Assembly (NCBI GenBank): GCA_023653785.1
Contig: JAMKCH010010270.1
Span: forward strand, 24,072 to 88,071
Source: Ophioderma brevispina
Taxonomy: Eukaryota > Echinodermata > Ophiuroidea > Amphilepidida > Ophiodermatidae
Direction: 5' to 3'
DNA length: 64,000 nucleotides
Shown here: piece by piece, positions 11,257 to 23,200 of the stretch
How the letters are laid out: each line of letters begins with the position of its first letter
Numbering within the stretch: position 1 is the stretch's first letter
Translations under genes and position numbers: made by a program
Notes under the pieces: generated by a model
Seen by the model: the letters and a program-made list of their open reading frames with translations, nothing else
Database searches by the model: none
Told to the model about the DNA's origin: nothing

Positions 11257-11782
11257 TTTTCACAAAATATGAAATTTCTTCAATTTGCTCTCAAGTGATA
11301 GTCTAGGCCATTGGAAGAACAGAGATATATTTTACACATAAAAATAACATACCTTAAAATAGATAGGGACATTGATATGAGGATATTAAAGACATCCAGG
11401 TAATTTAATGTATAGGCCAACTTTTAAGTTTTCCATAACTTTAATCAACAAATGTGTATATTACATGAATATTTTTGACTCGTACTCACTGATGTTAAAA
11501 CCACAAAGGTTATAGACCGGTCAAACAGTGTGCATAGCGTGGGAAACATGCATAAGCGTGCGTGTTCTTGTGTTAAACGCCATTTTCGTCGTCTGCTGAA
11601 TTTAGCGTCGCCGGCAACGTTAAATTACAAAATCGTTCTGTTTACCCATAAGGAAGCTGATTTGGTCTTTATCATTTCGGGTGAGGGCTTTCGTATATAA
11701 AAGCTTTACAACCATGCAAAAATATCGATTTTGAAAAATCTTGAGGGCGCACTATTTTTCAAATGTGCCAGTGTCTCTTTAA
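11257..11782. mobile_element. TTAA-type MITE copy A, left end lost
   Basis: It matches the complete copy at 12402-13012 almost base for base, from TTTTCACAAAATATGAAATT to GTGCCAGTGTCTCTTTAA. The left terminus is missing: the sequence joins directly to the CCGTATACGG hairpin. It carries a single copy of the 41-bp segment that is triplicated in copy B. The first satellite repeat begins about 60 bp to its right. Confidence 0.8.
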
Positions 11783-11844
11783 CACCGTTTTCGAGTTCCG
11801 GAAAAATTTTCGAGTTTCGAGTCTGGTTTCGAGTTAAGATTCGT

Positions 11845-12292
11845 ACAGTAGACTCAGTAGATTAGGGGCCCTGGCTTTTGGGAACAGTTTTGGTCTCTCC
11901 ATTCAGTAGATTTGGGGCCCTGCCTTTGCACTCAGTAGATTGGAGCCCTGCCTTTGCACTCAGTAGATTTGGGGCTCCTCGCTTTGCTGATCGAGTATTT
12001 GTTTTGTGTCTGCAGCAGTAGGCTAGACTCAGTAGATTAGGGGCCCTGGCTTTGGGCAGCAGTTTTGGTCTCACCATTCAGTAGATTTGAGGTCCTGCCT
12101 ATTTGCACTCGGTAGATTGGGGGCCCTACCTTTGCACTCAGTAGATTTGAGGCCCCTCGATTTGCTGAGAATTTCTTGTGTCTGCAGCAGTTGACTCAGT
12201 AGATTAGGAGCCCTTGCTTTGGGCAGTAGTTTTGGTCTCTCCATCAGTAGATTTGTGGCCCTGCCTTTGCACTCAGTAGATTCAGTATAGGG
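11845..12292 (+). repeat. satellite block 1
   Basis: First, separate block of the CAGTAGA satellite, about 450 bp or roughly three monomers. All diagnostic boxes are present: CAGTAGATTAGGGGCCCTGG, GTTTTGGTCTCTCCATTCAG, GCCCTGCCTTTGCACTCAG and TGTCTGCAGCAG. It is divided from the main array by about 0.9 kb holding MITE copy B. Confidence 0.9.
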
Positions 12293-12401
12293 CCTACTCA
12301 CAAATTAAAATCACAATTGCACAAGGATAAATATTAAAATATAATGCACATAATTAAAAATAAAAATAATGCACATAATAATAAACGTATGATAATCTAA
12401 C

Positions 12402-13012
12402 TTAAAGCGGCACTGGCACATTTTCACAAAATATGAAATTTCTTCAATTTGCTCTTAAATGATAGTCTAGGCCATTGGAAGAACAGAGATATATTTTACA
12501 CATGAAAATAACATACCCCAAAACAGATAGGGACATTGATATGAGGATAAAGACACCAGGTAATTTGTAGGCCAACTTTTAAGTTTTCCATAGCTTTAAT
12601 TAAGCAACAAATGTGTGTATTACATGCATATTTTTGACTCGTACTCACTGATACACAAACCACAAAGGTTATAGACCGATCGTACTCACTGATACACAAA
12701 CCACAAAGGTTATAGACCGATCGTACTCACTGATACACAAACCACAAAGGTTATAGACCGATCAAACAGTGTGCATAGCGTGGGAAACATCCGTGTTCTT
12801 GTGTTAAACGCCATTTTCGTCGTCTGCTGAATTTAACGTCGCCGGCGACGTTAAATTATAAAATCGTTCTGTTTACCCATAAGGAAGCTGATTTGGTTTT
12901 AATCATTTCGGGTGAGGGCTTTTGTATATAAAAGCCTTACAACCATGCCAAAATATCGATTTTGAAAATCTTGAGGGCGCACTATTTTTCAAATGTGCCA
13001 GTGTCTCTTTAA
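12402..13012. mobile_element. TTAA-type MITE copy B, complete
   Basis: The left end reads TTAAAGCGGCACTGGCACAT; the right end is its near-perfect reverse complement AATGTGCCAGTGTCTCTTTAA less one base. TTAA at both borders fits a TTAA target duplication. The 611-bp interior has no transposase. It shares most of its length with the truncated copy at 11257-11782. An internal 41-bp segment is triplicated. Confidence 0.85.
12640..12762 (+). repeat. 41-bp triplication inside MITE B
   Basis: Three head-to-tail copies of a 41-bp unit start at 12640, 12681 and 12722. Each begins CGTACTCACTGATACACAAA and ends TATAGACCGAT. They look identical to each other, so the expansion is recent. Copy A has one unit. 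Confidence 0.9.
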
Positions 13013-13192
13013 TATGAGAGGTATGGGGTATGGATGGAAGACCATTAGTTGAGTACCAAGGATAGCCCAAAAAGCCTCACCAATGAGGCGGGTTCCATTG
13101 GGTCCTTAAGGGGGACAGCACACAAAAAACGGAGGCACAGAGGGAGGCAGCGCAAATAAACTACAGACAAAATAATAACATTAGAATAATAA
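13013..13192. other. spacer between MITE B and the main satellite
   Basis: Unique-looking 180 bp with a small hairpin GCCTCACCAATGAGGC near 13075-13090. No coding frame recognised. Confidence 0.5.
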
Positions 13193-13875
13193 AGGGCCCT
13201 TTCCTGAGTATTTGCACTCAGTAGATTTGGAGCAACTCGCTTTGATGAGTATTTGTTTTGTGTCTGCAGCAGTAGACTCAGTAGATTAGGGCCCTGTAGA
13301 TATTGGGCCCTGACATAGTAGATTGGGGCCCTGCCTTTGCACTCGTAGATTTGGGGACCTCGCTTTCCTGAGTATTTGCACTCAGTAGATTAGGTGCCCT
13401 GGCTTTGGGCAGTAGGTTGTCTCTTCTTCAAGTAGGCCCTTAGGGCCCTGCCTTTGCACTCAGTAGATTTGGGACCCTCGCTTTGTGTGGAATTTGTTTT
13501 TGTCAGCAGCAGCAGACTCAAAAGTAGGGGCTGCTGGGGCAGTAGTTTTGTCTCTCCATGCAGTAGAATTTGGGGCCCATGTCTTGAACTCAGTAGATTG
13601 GGCCCCTGCCTTTGCACTCACTAGATTTGAGTCCTCGCTTTGCTGAGTGGTTGTATGTCTCAGCTGTAGACTCAGTATTATTTAGGGCTCCGGCCTTTGG
13701 GCAGTAAGGGGGTTTTTTTTTTCAGTAGTTTTTGAATCGGTTTCATCAGTAGATTTGAAGCCCTGCCTGTGCCACTCAGTAGATTAGAGGCCCTTGCTGT
13801 GCGGCCAAGTAGTTTTGGTCTCTCATTTCAGTAGATTTGGTACCCTGCCTTTGTACTCAGTAAATTTGGGCCCTC

Positions 13876-16515
13876 GCTTAGCTGAGTATTTATTAGTGTC
13901 TGCAGCAGTAGATATCTAGTAGAATAGGGGCCCTCGGCTGGGGCAGTAGTTTTGATCTCTCCATTCAGTAGATTTGGGGCCTGCCTTTGCATTCAGTAGA
14001 TTTGGTCCCCTTCGCTTTGCTGAGTATGCTTTGTGTCTGCAAACAAGCCGTAGACTCAATAGATTAGGGGGGCGCTGGGCTTTGGCAGTAGTTTTCGTCT
14101 TCCATTCAGTAGATTTGGGGGCCCTCGCTTAAGAGAGTATTATGATCCGAGCAGTAGACTCAGTAGAGTAGGGGCACATGGCTTGAGCCGTCGTTCATAG
14201 TTTTAGTCTCCCAATTTTTCAGTAGATTTGGGGCCCTGCCTTTGCCCTACAGTGATTGGACCCTGACTTTGCCACTCAGTGATTGTACCCTTCGTTTTGC
14301 TGGTATTAGATTAGGGGCGTGGCTTTGGGCAGTAGTTTTCGTCTTTCCATTCAGTAGATTGGGGCCTCGCCTTTTGAGTGTTTAGTGTCGCAGCGGTAGA
14401 ACAATAGATTAGGGCCAGCTTGGGCAATAGTTTACTTTTAGTCTCTCAATTCAGTAGATTTAGGGACTTTGCCTTTGAAATCAGTGTAGATTGGAGCCAT
14501 GCCTTGCACTTCAGTAGATGGGACCCTCGCTTCGTGTGGAATTTGTGACATGTCAGCCCAGTAGAATCAGGAGATTTGGGGCCCTCGCTTTCTGAGTAGT
14601 TATTTGGTCTGCAGCAGTAGACTCAGTAGATTTTGGGGCAATTGCCGTTTTGTACTCAGTAGATTGGGCCCTGCCTTTGAACTCAGTAGATTTGGTGGGC
14701 CCCTCGCGTTTTGCTGAGTATTTTGTGCCTGCAAGACAGTAGACTCAGTTAGATTAGGGTCCTTTTTTTGGGCTAGTAGCTTTGGTGTCTCCATTCAGTG
14801 ATTTGGGCCCTACCTTTGCAATCAGTAGATTTGGGCCCATTTTTCGTTTGCTGAGTATTTGTTTGGTGTCTGCAGCAGTAGACTCAGTAGATTAGAGGCC
14901 CTTGCTTTGAGAGCAGTAGTTGGTCTCTCCATTCAGTAGATTTGTGGCCATGCCTTTGCACTCAGTAGTTTTGGGGGGGGGGCCCCCTCGCTTTGCTGAG
15001 TATTTATTTGTGTCCGGCAGCAATAGACTCAATAGATTTGGGGCCCTGCCTTTGTACTTAGAAGATGGGCTCTCTGCCTTTGAAAGTCAGTAGATTTGGG
15101 GCCCTCGCTTTGCTGAGTATTTTTGATAAGCCAGTAATGTAGTTTTGGTCTCTCCATGCAGTAGATTGGGGGCCCTGCCTTTGCACTCCGTAGATAGATT
15201 TAGGCCTTGCTTTTGCAGTCAGCTAGAGTTGGGCCACTCGCTGGCTGAGTATTTGGTTTGTAGTGTGTTTGCAGCGTAGAAGTAGAAGTAGATTAAGTAG
15301 ATAGATATAGGGATCCTGGCTTTGAGCAGTTACTTTTGGTCTCTCCATTGAGTAAATATGGGGCCTGCCTTTTTACTCAGATTGGGGACCTGCCTTTGCA
15401 CTTAGTAGATTTTGGGCCGCTTGCTTTGGTGAGTATTGTTTTTGTGTCTGCAGCAGTAGACCCTTGTAGATTAGGGGCCATGGCTTTGGGTAGTCAGTTT
15501 TGACCTCTCCATTCAATTAGCTTGGGCTCTGCTTTTGAACTCAGTTAGATTTGGGCCCCTCGGTTTGCTGAGTATTTGTTTTGTGTCTACAGCAGTAGAA
15601 TCAGATTAGGGGACCTTGTATTAGGCAGTAGTTTCTGTGTCTTCATTCAGTAGATTTGGGGCCTGCCTTTGAACGCAGTAGATTTGGGCCCTCGGTTTGC
15701 AGATAGTATTGTTTTGTGTCTGCAGCAGTAGACTAATAGAGAGGGACTCTGTCTGGGTAGTAGTTTTGGCATCCTGATAGTAGATTTGGGCCCTACCTTT
15801 GCACTCAGTAGATTGGGGGTCCTAACTTTGCACTCAGTAGATTTGGGCCCTCGCTTTGTTTTGTGATATTTGTTTTGGTGCCAGCAGTAGACTCAGTAGA
15901 TTAGGGCCCTTGCTTTGGACAGTAGTTTGGTCTCTTCAGTAGATTTGGGGCCCTGCCTTGGCACCAAGTAGATTGGGGGACCCTGCCTTTACACTCAGTA
16001 GATTTGGGCCCCTCGCGTTGCCTGAGTATTTGTTTTGTCTGCAGCAGTAGTAGACTCAGTAGATTAGGGACCCGATTGGGGCAGAGTAGTTTTAGTCTCT
16101 TCTTTCAGCAGATTTCGGGCCTGCCTTGCACTCGGTGGCTTGGGTCTACCTTTGCACTCAGTAAATTTGGGCCCTCGCTTTGGAGTATTTATTTTGTATG
16201 CAGCATTAGACTCAGGTAGATTAGGGCCCTTGCTTTAGGCAGTAGTTTTGGTATCTCCATTAGGAGATTTGGATCCCTGCCTTTGAACTCCTAGATTTGA
16301 GTCCCTTCGCTTTGCTGGGTTGTGTGTCTACAGCTGTAGACTCAGTATTTAGGGGCCCTGCCTTTGGGCAGTAGTTTTGATCTGTTCATTCAGTAGATTT
16401 GAAAGCCCTGCCTTTGCACTCAGTTATATTAGAGGCCTTGCTTTGGGCAGTAGTTTTGCTCTCTCATTTCAGTAGATTTGGTACCCTGCCTTTACTCAGT
16501 AAAATTTGGGCCCTC
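13876..16515 (+). repeat. higher-order unit type I, copy 1 (~2.6 kb)
   Basis: Rare variant boxes occur in fixed order and recur about 2.60-2.64 kb later. They are GAGTATTTATTAGTGTCTGC (13885), TATTAGATTAGGGGCG with TTTTCGTCTTTCC (14305), GACCCTCGCTTCGTGTGGAA (14521) and GGGTCCTAACTTTGCACTCA (15817). Constant spacing of several independent markers indicates a higher-order repeat. Confidence 0.75.
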
Positions 16516-19150
16516 GCTTAGATGGGAGGTTTATTAGTGTCTGCAAGCAGTAGTAGACTCAGTTAGAATAGGGGCATTGGCTTTGGGCAGTAGTTTTGAT
16601 TCTCCAATCAGTAGATTGGGGCCCTGCCTTTGCCACTCAGAGATTGGTTTTGCCCTTCGCTTTGCTGAGTATGCTTGGTGTCTGCGAAGTAGACTCATAG
16701 ATGAGGGGGGCGCTGGCTTTGGGGCAGTAGTTTCGTCTTTCCATTCAGTAGATTTGGGGCACTCGCCTTTATGAGTAGTTTATGATCCGCAGCATTAGAC
16801 TCAGTAGAGTAGGGGCACTGGCTTTGAGCATTAGTTTTAGTCTCCAATCAGTTAGGATTGGCGGCCTTGCCTTTGCACACAGTAGATTGGGACCCTGCCT
16901 TGCAATAGTAGATTGGTACCCATTCGGCTTTTGCGAGTATTAGATTAGGGGCGCTGGTTTTGGGCAGTAGTTTCGTCTTTCCATCAGTAGATTTGGGGGC
17001 CCTCGCCTTATGAGTAGTTTTATGTGTCTGCACGGTAGACTCAATAGATTAGGGCCATGACTTGGGCAATACGTTTTAGTCATCTCATCAGTAGATTTAG
17101 GCCTTGCCTTTGCACTCAGTAGATTGGAGCCCTGCCTTGCAATCAGTAGATTTGGGACCCTCGCTTCGTGTGGAATGTTTTGTCAGCAGCAGATAGGCTG
17201 CAGTAGATTTGGGGCCCTCGGCTTTACTGAGGATTTTATTTGTGTCGGCAGCAGTAGACTAAGAGATTGGGGACCTTGCCGTTGTAATCAGTAGATGGGG
17301 CCTGCCTTTGAACTCAGTAGATTTGGGGCCCCTCGCTTTGCTGATATTTTTGTGCCCCGCAGCAGTAGACTCAGTAGATTAGGGTCCCTTTTCTTTGGGC
17401 AGTAGTTTTGGTGTTCCATTCAGTAGATTTGGGCCCTACCTTTGCAATCAGTAGATTTGGGCCCCTCGTTTTGCTGAGTATTTGTTTTGTGTCTGCCCAG
17501 CAGTAGGACTCAGTAGAGTAGAGGCCCCGTGTTGAGCAGTAGTTTTGGTCTCTCCATTCAGTAGATTTGTGGCCAGACTTTGCACAGTAGATTTTGGGCC
17601 CTAGCTTTGCGGAGTATTTATTTTGTTGTCTGCAGCAATAGACTCAACATAGATTTGGGGCCTGCCTTTGTTTACTTAAAGATGAGGGCCTGACTGTGAA
17701 CTGTTCAGTAGATTTGGGCACTCGCTTTGCTGGTAAATTTTTGTGCCTGCAGCAGTAAATGTAGTTTTGGTCTCTCCATACAGTAGATTTGGGCCCTGCT
17801 TTGCACTCGGTTAGATTTAGGCCTCTGCTTTTGCAGTCAGTAGATTTGGGGCCACTCGAGTGGTTGAGTATTTGTTTTGTATTTTGTGTTTGCAGCAGTA
17901 GATTCAGTAGAATAGGGATCCGGGCTTTGAGCAGTACTTTTGGTCTCTCCATTGAGTAAATATGGGGCCCTGCCTTTTTACTCAGAGTGGGGCCCTGCCT
18001 TTGCACGTCGTAGATTTGGGCGCTTGCTTGTGAGTATTTGTTTTGTGTCTGCAGCAGTAGACAGTAGATTAGGGGCCCTGGCTCTGGGTATACGTAGGTC
18101 TGACCTCCAATTAGTAGATTTGGGGCTCTGCTTTTGAACTCAGTAGATAGATTTGGGCCCTCGGGTTGCTGAGTATTTGTTTGGTGTCCTACAGCAGTAG
18201 AATAGATTAGGGGACCTGTATTAGGCCGAGTAGTTTCTGTGTCTCATGCAGTAGATTGGGGCCCTGCCTTTGAACGCAGTAGATTTGGGGACCTCGGTTT
18301 TGCTGATATGTGTTTTGTGTCTGCAGCAGTTAGACTCAATAGATTAGGGACTCTGTCTTTGGGGTAGAGTTTTGGCATCTTGATTCAGTGATTTGGGGCC
18401 TACCTTTGCACTCAGTAGATTGGGGTCCTAACTTTGCACTCAGGAGATTTGGGCCCATCGCTTTGTTTTGATGAGTATTTGTTTTGTGGCTGCAGTGTAG
18501 ACTCAGTAGATTAGGGCCCTTGCTTTGGACAGTAGTTGGGGTCTCTTCAGTAGATTTGGGGCCATGACCTTTGACCAAGTAAGATTGGGGGACCCTGCCC
18601 TGTTACACTCAGTAGATTTGGGGCCCCTAGACGTTGCTGCGTATTTGTTTTGTCATGCAGCTATGATCAGTAGATTAGGGACCCTCGATTTGGGCGTAGT
18701 TTTTAGTCTCTTCGTTCAGCAGATTTCCGGGCCCATCCTTTGCACGCGGGTGGATTGGGTCCTACCTTTGCACTCAGTAAATTTGGGCCCCCTCGCTTTG
18801 CTGAGTATTTATTTTGTAGCAGATAGACTTCAGAGTAGATTAGGGCCCCTTGCTTTAGGCAGTTGAGCAGTAGTTTGGTCTCTCCATCAGGGATTTTGGT
18901 CCCTGCCTTTGCACTCAGGTAGATTTCGGCCCTCGGCTTTGCCGAGTATGGTTTGTGTTGCAGCAGAGTAGGACTAGGGGCCCTGGCTTTAGGGCAGTAG
19001 TTTGGTCTATCAATTCAGTCGCGATTGGGCAATGCTTTCATCAGTAAATTGGGGCCCTGCTTTGTTGACTTATTAGATTGGGCTATGCCTTTTCACCAGT
19101 AGATTTTGGGAGCATGCCTTTTGAACATCAGGAGATTTGGGGCCATCGCT
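16516..19150 (+). repeat. higher-order unit type I, copy 2 (~2.6 kb)
   Basis: Repeats the same variant boxes as copy 1: TTTATTAGTGTCTGC (16531), TATTAGATTAGGGGCGCTGG (16938), GACCCTCGCTTCGTGTGGAA (17156) and GGGTCCTAACTTTGCACTCA (18422). The marker order is preserved. A partial third copy of the second half seems to begin near 24030. Confidence 0.75.
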
Positions 19151-22100
19151 TTGCTGAGTATTGTTTGTGTGTCTGCCGCAGTAGACTCGGTAGTAGGGCC
19201 TTGCTTGAGAAGTAGTTAGTGAGTTTTGTCTCTCCCATTCAATAGATTTAGATTTGGGGCCCTGCCCTTGCACTCAGTTAGATCGGGGGATGTCCGATTG
19301 CAATCAGTCGATTGGGGCACTGCCTTTTCCCTCAGAGATGTTGGGTCCTAGCTTTGATGAGTGTATGTTTTGTGTCTGCAGGAGTAGACTCAGTAGATTT
19401 GGGCCCCGCCTTTGCATTACAGTAGATTGGGGTCGACTTTTGAACTCGTAGATTTGGGGCCCTCGATTTACTGAGTAGTAATTTTATGTGTCTGCAGCAG
19501 AGTAGACTCCAGTAGATTAGGGGGACCTGCTTGAGCAGTTAGTGTTGTCTCTCAATCAGTAGGGGTTGGGGGCCCTGTCTTTGTACTCAGTAGATTGTGG
19601 CCCTGCACTGTGCACTCAGTAGTATTTGGTGGCCCCTCGCTTTGGACGGTATATTGTTTTGTGTCTGCAGCAGTAAGTAGAATCAGGAGATTGGGGCCAG
19701 GCTTGGGGTGTTTGTGTCTCTCAATTCAATAGATTTGAGGCCCTGCATGTACATGAGTCAGATTGAGGCCCTGCTTTGTACTCAGTAGATTGGGCCCTGC
19801 ATTTTAACTCAGTAGATTTTGGGCCCCTAGGGCTATGCTGAGTATTTGTTTTGTGTCTGCAGCAGTAGACCAAGGAAGATTAGGGAGGCCCTAGATTTGG
19901 GCAGTAGTTTTTTGTCTCTTCTTTCAGCAGATTTCGGGCCAGGCCTTTGCACTCGTAGATTGGGGGCCCCTCCGTTGCTGAGTAGGTTTTGTCTGCAGCA
20001 GTTAGGACTCAGTAGATTTAGGACCCGATTTGGGCAGTAGAGTTAGTTTTGGCTATTCTTTCAGGCGGCAGATTTCGGGCCCTGCCTGGAACTTCAGGGC
20101 TTGAGTCCGACCTTTGCATTCAGTTAAATTGGGCCCCCGATGTGCTGAGTATTATTTGTATGCAGCATTGACTCAGTAGATTAGGGCACCTTGCTTTAGG
20201 GCAGTAGTTTGGTCTCTCCATTCAGGAGATTTGGTTCCCTGCCTTTGCAATCAGTAGATTTGGGCCCCGGCGTTTTGCTGAGTATTGTTTGTGTGTCTGC
20301 AGCAGTAGACTAATGGCCTGGCTTTATTTGGGCAGTGTTTTGGTCTCTCAAATCAGTCGATTTGGGCATTGCTTATTGAACTCAGTAAATTGGGGCCATG
20401 CCTTTGTACTTAGTAGATGGGGCTCTGCCTTTTCACTCAGTAGATTTAGGACCCTGCCTTGCCACTCAGTAGATTGGGGCCCGCGCTTTGCTGAGTATTG
20501 TAGTTGGGGTCTGCCAGCAACAGTAGACTCGGTAGATTAGGGCCTTGCTTTAGCAGTAGTTTTGGTCTCTTCCAATCTATAGATTTGGGGCCCTGCCCTT
20601 GCACTGTCAGTAGATCGGGGGACTGCCTTACAATCAGGAGATTGGGCCCTGCTTTTCACTCAGTGAATTTTGGGCTCCTCGGCTTTGATGAGGATTTGTT
20701 TTGTGTCTGCAGGAGTACAGAACTCAGTAGATTGGCCCTGCCTTTGCATTCAGTAGATTGGGGGTCCGACTTTTGAAATCAGTAGATTTGGGGCCCTCGA
20801 TTTACTGAGTAGTTTTATGTGTCTGCAGCAGTAGACTCAGTAGATTAGGGGACCTTGCTTTGAGCAGTCGTGCGTTTTAGTCTCTCAATTTCATAGTTGG
20901 GGCTCCTGCCTTTGCACTCGGTAGTTTGGGCCCTGCCTCTGGACTCAGTAGAAGTTTGTGGCCCTGCCTGTGCACTCAGTAGATTTGGGGGCCCGTCCGT
21001 CGCTTTGCCGAGTATTGTTTTGTGTCTTCCAGGCGTTAGATCAGTAGATGAGGGGCCAGGCTTGGGTAGTTTTGTCTCGCAATTCAATAGAATTTTGAGG
21101 CCTGCCTTTACAAGCAGTAGAGATTGAGGCCGGCCTTTGTTGAGATTTGTTTGTGTCTGACAGCAGTAGACACAGAAGATTAGGGGCCCTATAGATGTGG
21201 GCAGTAGTTTTAGTCTCTTCTTTCGTATGATTGGGGCCCTGCAATCTTTGCACTCAGTAGATTGGCCTCTACCTTTGCACTCAGTAGATTTTTTGGGCCC
21301 CACCTAGCTTTGCTGAGTATTTGTTTGTGTCTGCGCAGTAGACTCAGAAGATTAGGGGGCACTGCGTCCTCTGGGAGTAGTTTTGTCTCTTATTCAGTAG
21401 AGTTACGGGGGTCCTGCCTTGCAGCTCAGTAGAATTGGTCCTAACTTGTACTCAGGAGATTGGGGCCCCCTCGCTTTGAGTATTTGTTTGTGTAGCAGGA
21501 GTATTACTGCAGTAGCTTGGGCCATTGCCTGTGCACGCCAAGATTGGGGGAAGGGCCGTTTTGAACTCAGTAGATTCGGGCCCTTGCTTGTGCAGTTATT
21601 TTGGTTCTCCATCAGTAATTTGGGGCCCTGCATTTGCTCTCAGTAGTTCGCAGTGTGCAACAGTATGGATCAGTAGACTAGGGCCCTTGCTTTGGGCGTA
21701 GTAGTTTTGGTCTCTCCCTTCAGTAGAAGATTGGGCCCTGCGTTTTGCTCTCAGTAGTCGGGGGACCTGCCCTTTGCACTCAGGATTGGGGCCCTGATTG
21801 CACTCGTTAGTTGGGATCCTCGCTTTGCTGGTATTTGTTTTGTGTCTGCAGGAGTATTATCAGTAGATTTGGGACCTGCTTTGCCACTCAGTAGATTTGG
21901 GCCCTACGCGTTGCTGAGTAGTTTATTGTGTTGCAGTGTAGACTCGTTAGGATTAGGCCCTTACTTTGAGCAGTAGTTTAAGAGTTTAGTATCTCAATTC
22001 AGTAGGTTTGGGGCCCTTGCTTTGCATCGGAGATTGGGCCCTGCCTTTGTACTCGTAGATTGTGGCATGCCTCTCATCAGTAGATTTGGGGCCCCTCCTT

Positions 22101-23182
22101 TTTGAGTATTTGTTTTTGTTGTCTGCAGCAGTAGTATAGACTCAGTAGATTAGGGCCCCGCGTTTGGGCAGTAGGTACAGTCGTTTTAGTCTCTTCTTTC
22201 AAGCAGATTTTGGGGCCTGCCTTTGCACTCAGTGGTTTGGGGTCCTCCCTTTGCCACTCAGTAGATGGGACATGCCTTTGCACTCAGTAGATTTGGTACC
22301 CTTCGTTTGCTGAGTTTTGTTTTGTTCGCAGCAAGTAGGACTCAGTTAGGATTTTGGGCCCTGATTGGTGAGTAGGTTTTTGTGACTGCAGCAGTAGACT
22401 CAATAGATTAGGGGCAAGGACTTTGGGCAATAGTTTTAGTCTCTCAATTCAGTAGATTTTTGGCGGCCTTGCCTTTGCAATCAGTAGATTGGGGCCCTGC
22501 ACCTTTGCCACTCAGAGTTAGATTGGGGAGACACATCGGCTACTTTTCGTGTGGCGACTTTGTTTTGTGCAGCAGACAGCGCAGTAGGACTCCAGTAGAT
22601 TTGGGGCCTCGCTCCTGAGTGTGTCTGCAGCAGTAGACTCAGTAGATTGGGGGCCAGGCGTTGTACTCAGTAGATTGGGGCCTGCCTTGAACTCAGTTAG
22701 CTTTGGGCCCATCGCTGTGCTAGTATGTTGTCTCGTCTGCAAGCAAGTAGCCTCAGAAGTAGATTAGGGGCCCTAGCTTTGGGGAGTAGTTTGGTCTCTT
22801 CATTCAGTAGCTTAGGGTCCTGCCTTTGCACTCAGTATGATTGGGGTTCCTAACTTTGCACTCTCCGTAGATTTGGGGACCCCTCGCTTTGCTGAGTATT
22901 GGTTTTGTGTCTGCAGGAGTATACTCAGTAGATTGGGGCCTGCCTTTGCACTCAATAGATTGGGGCCCACGGATTTTGATACTCAGTAGATGTAGGCCTT
23001 GCTTTGGCAAGTTGAAGTATTGGTCTCTCCATTCATAGATGGGGCCCTGCATTTGCTCTCAGTAGATCAGCAGCAGTGTGGCAACAGTAGGATCAGTTAG
23101 AATAGGGCAGTGCTTTGGGCAGTAGTAGTTTTGGTCTCTCCATTCAGTAGATTTGGGGGCCCTGGTTGCTCTAACGTAGATC

Positions 23183-23200
23183 GGGGGGGGGGGGGGGGGG
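23183..23200 (+). repeat. G18 tract in the satellite
   Basis: An uninterrupted run of 18 G at the monomer position TAGATCGGGGG, which normally carries about five G. See also 28946-29056, the same position in another unit. Confidence 0.9.
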
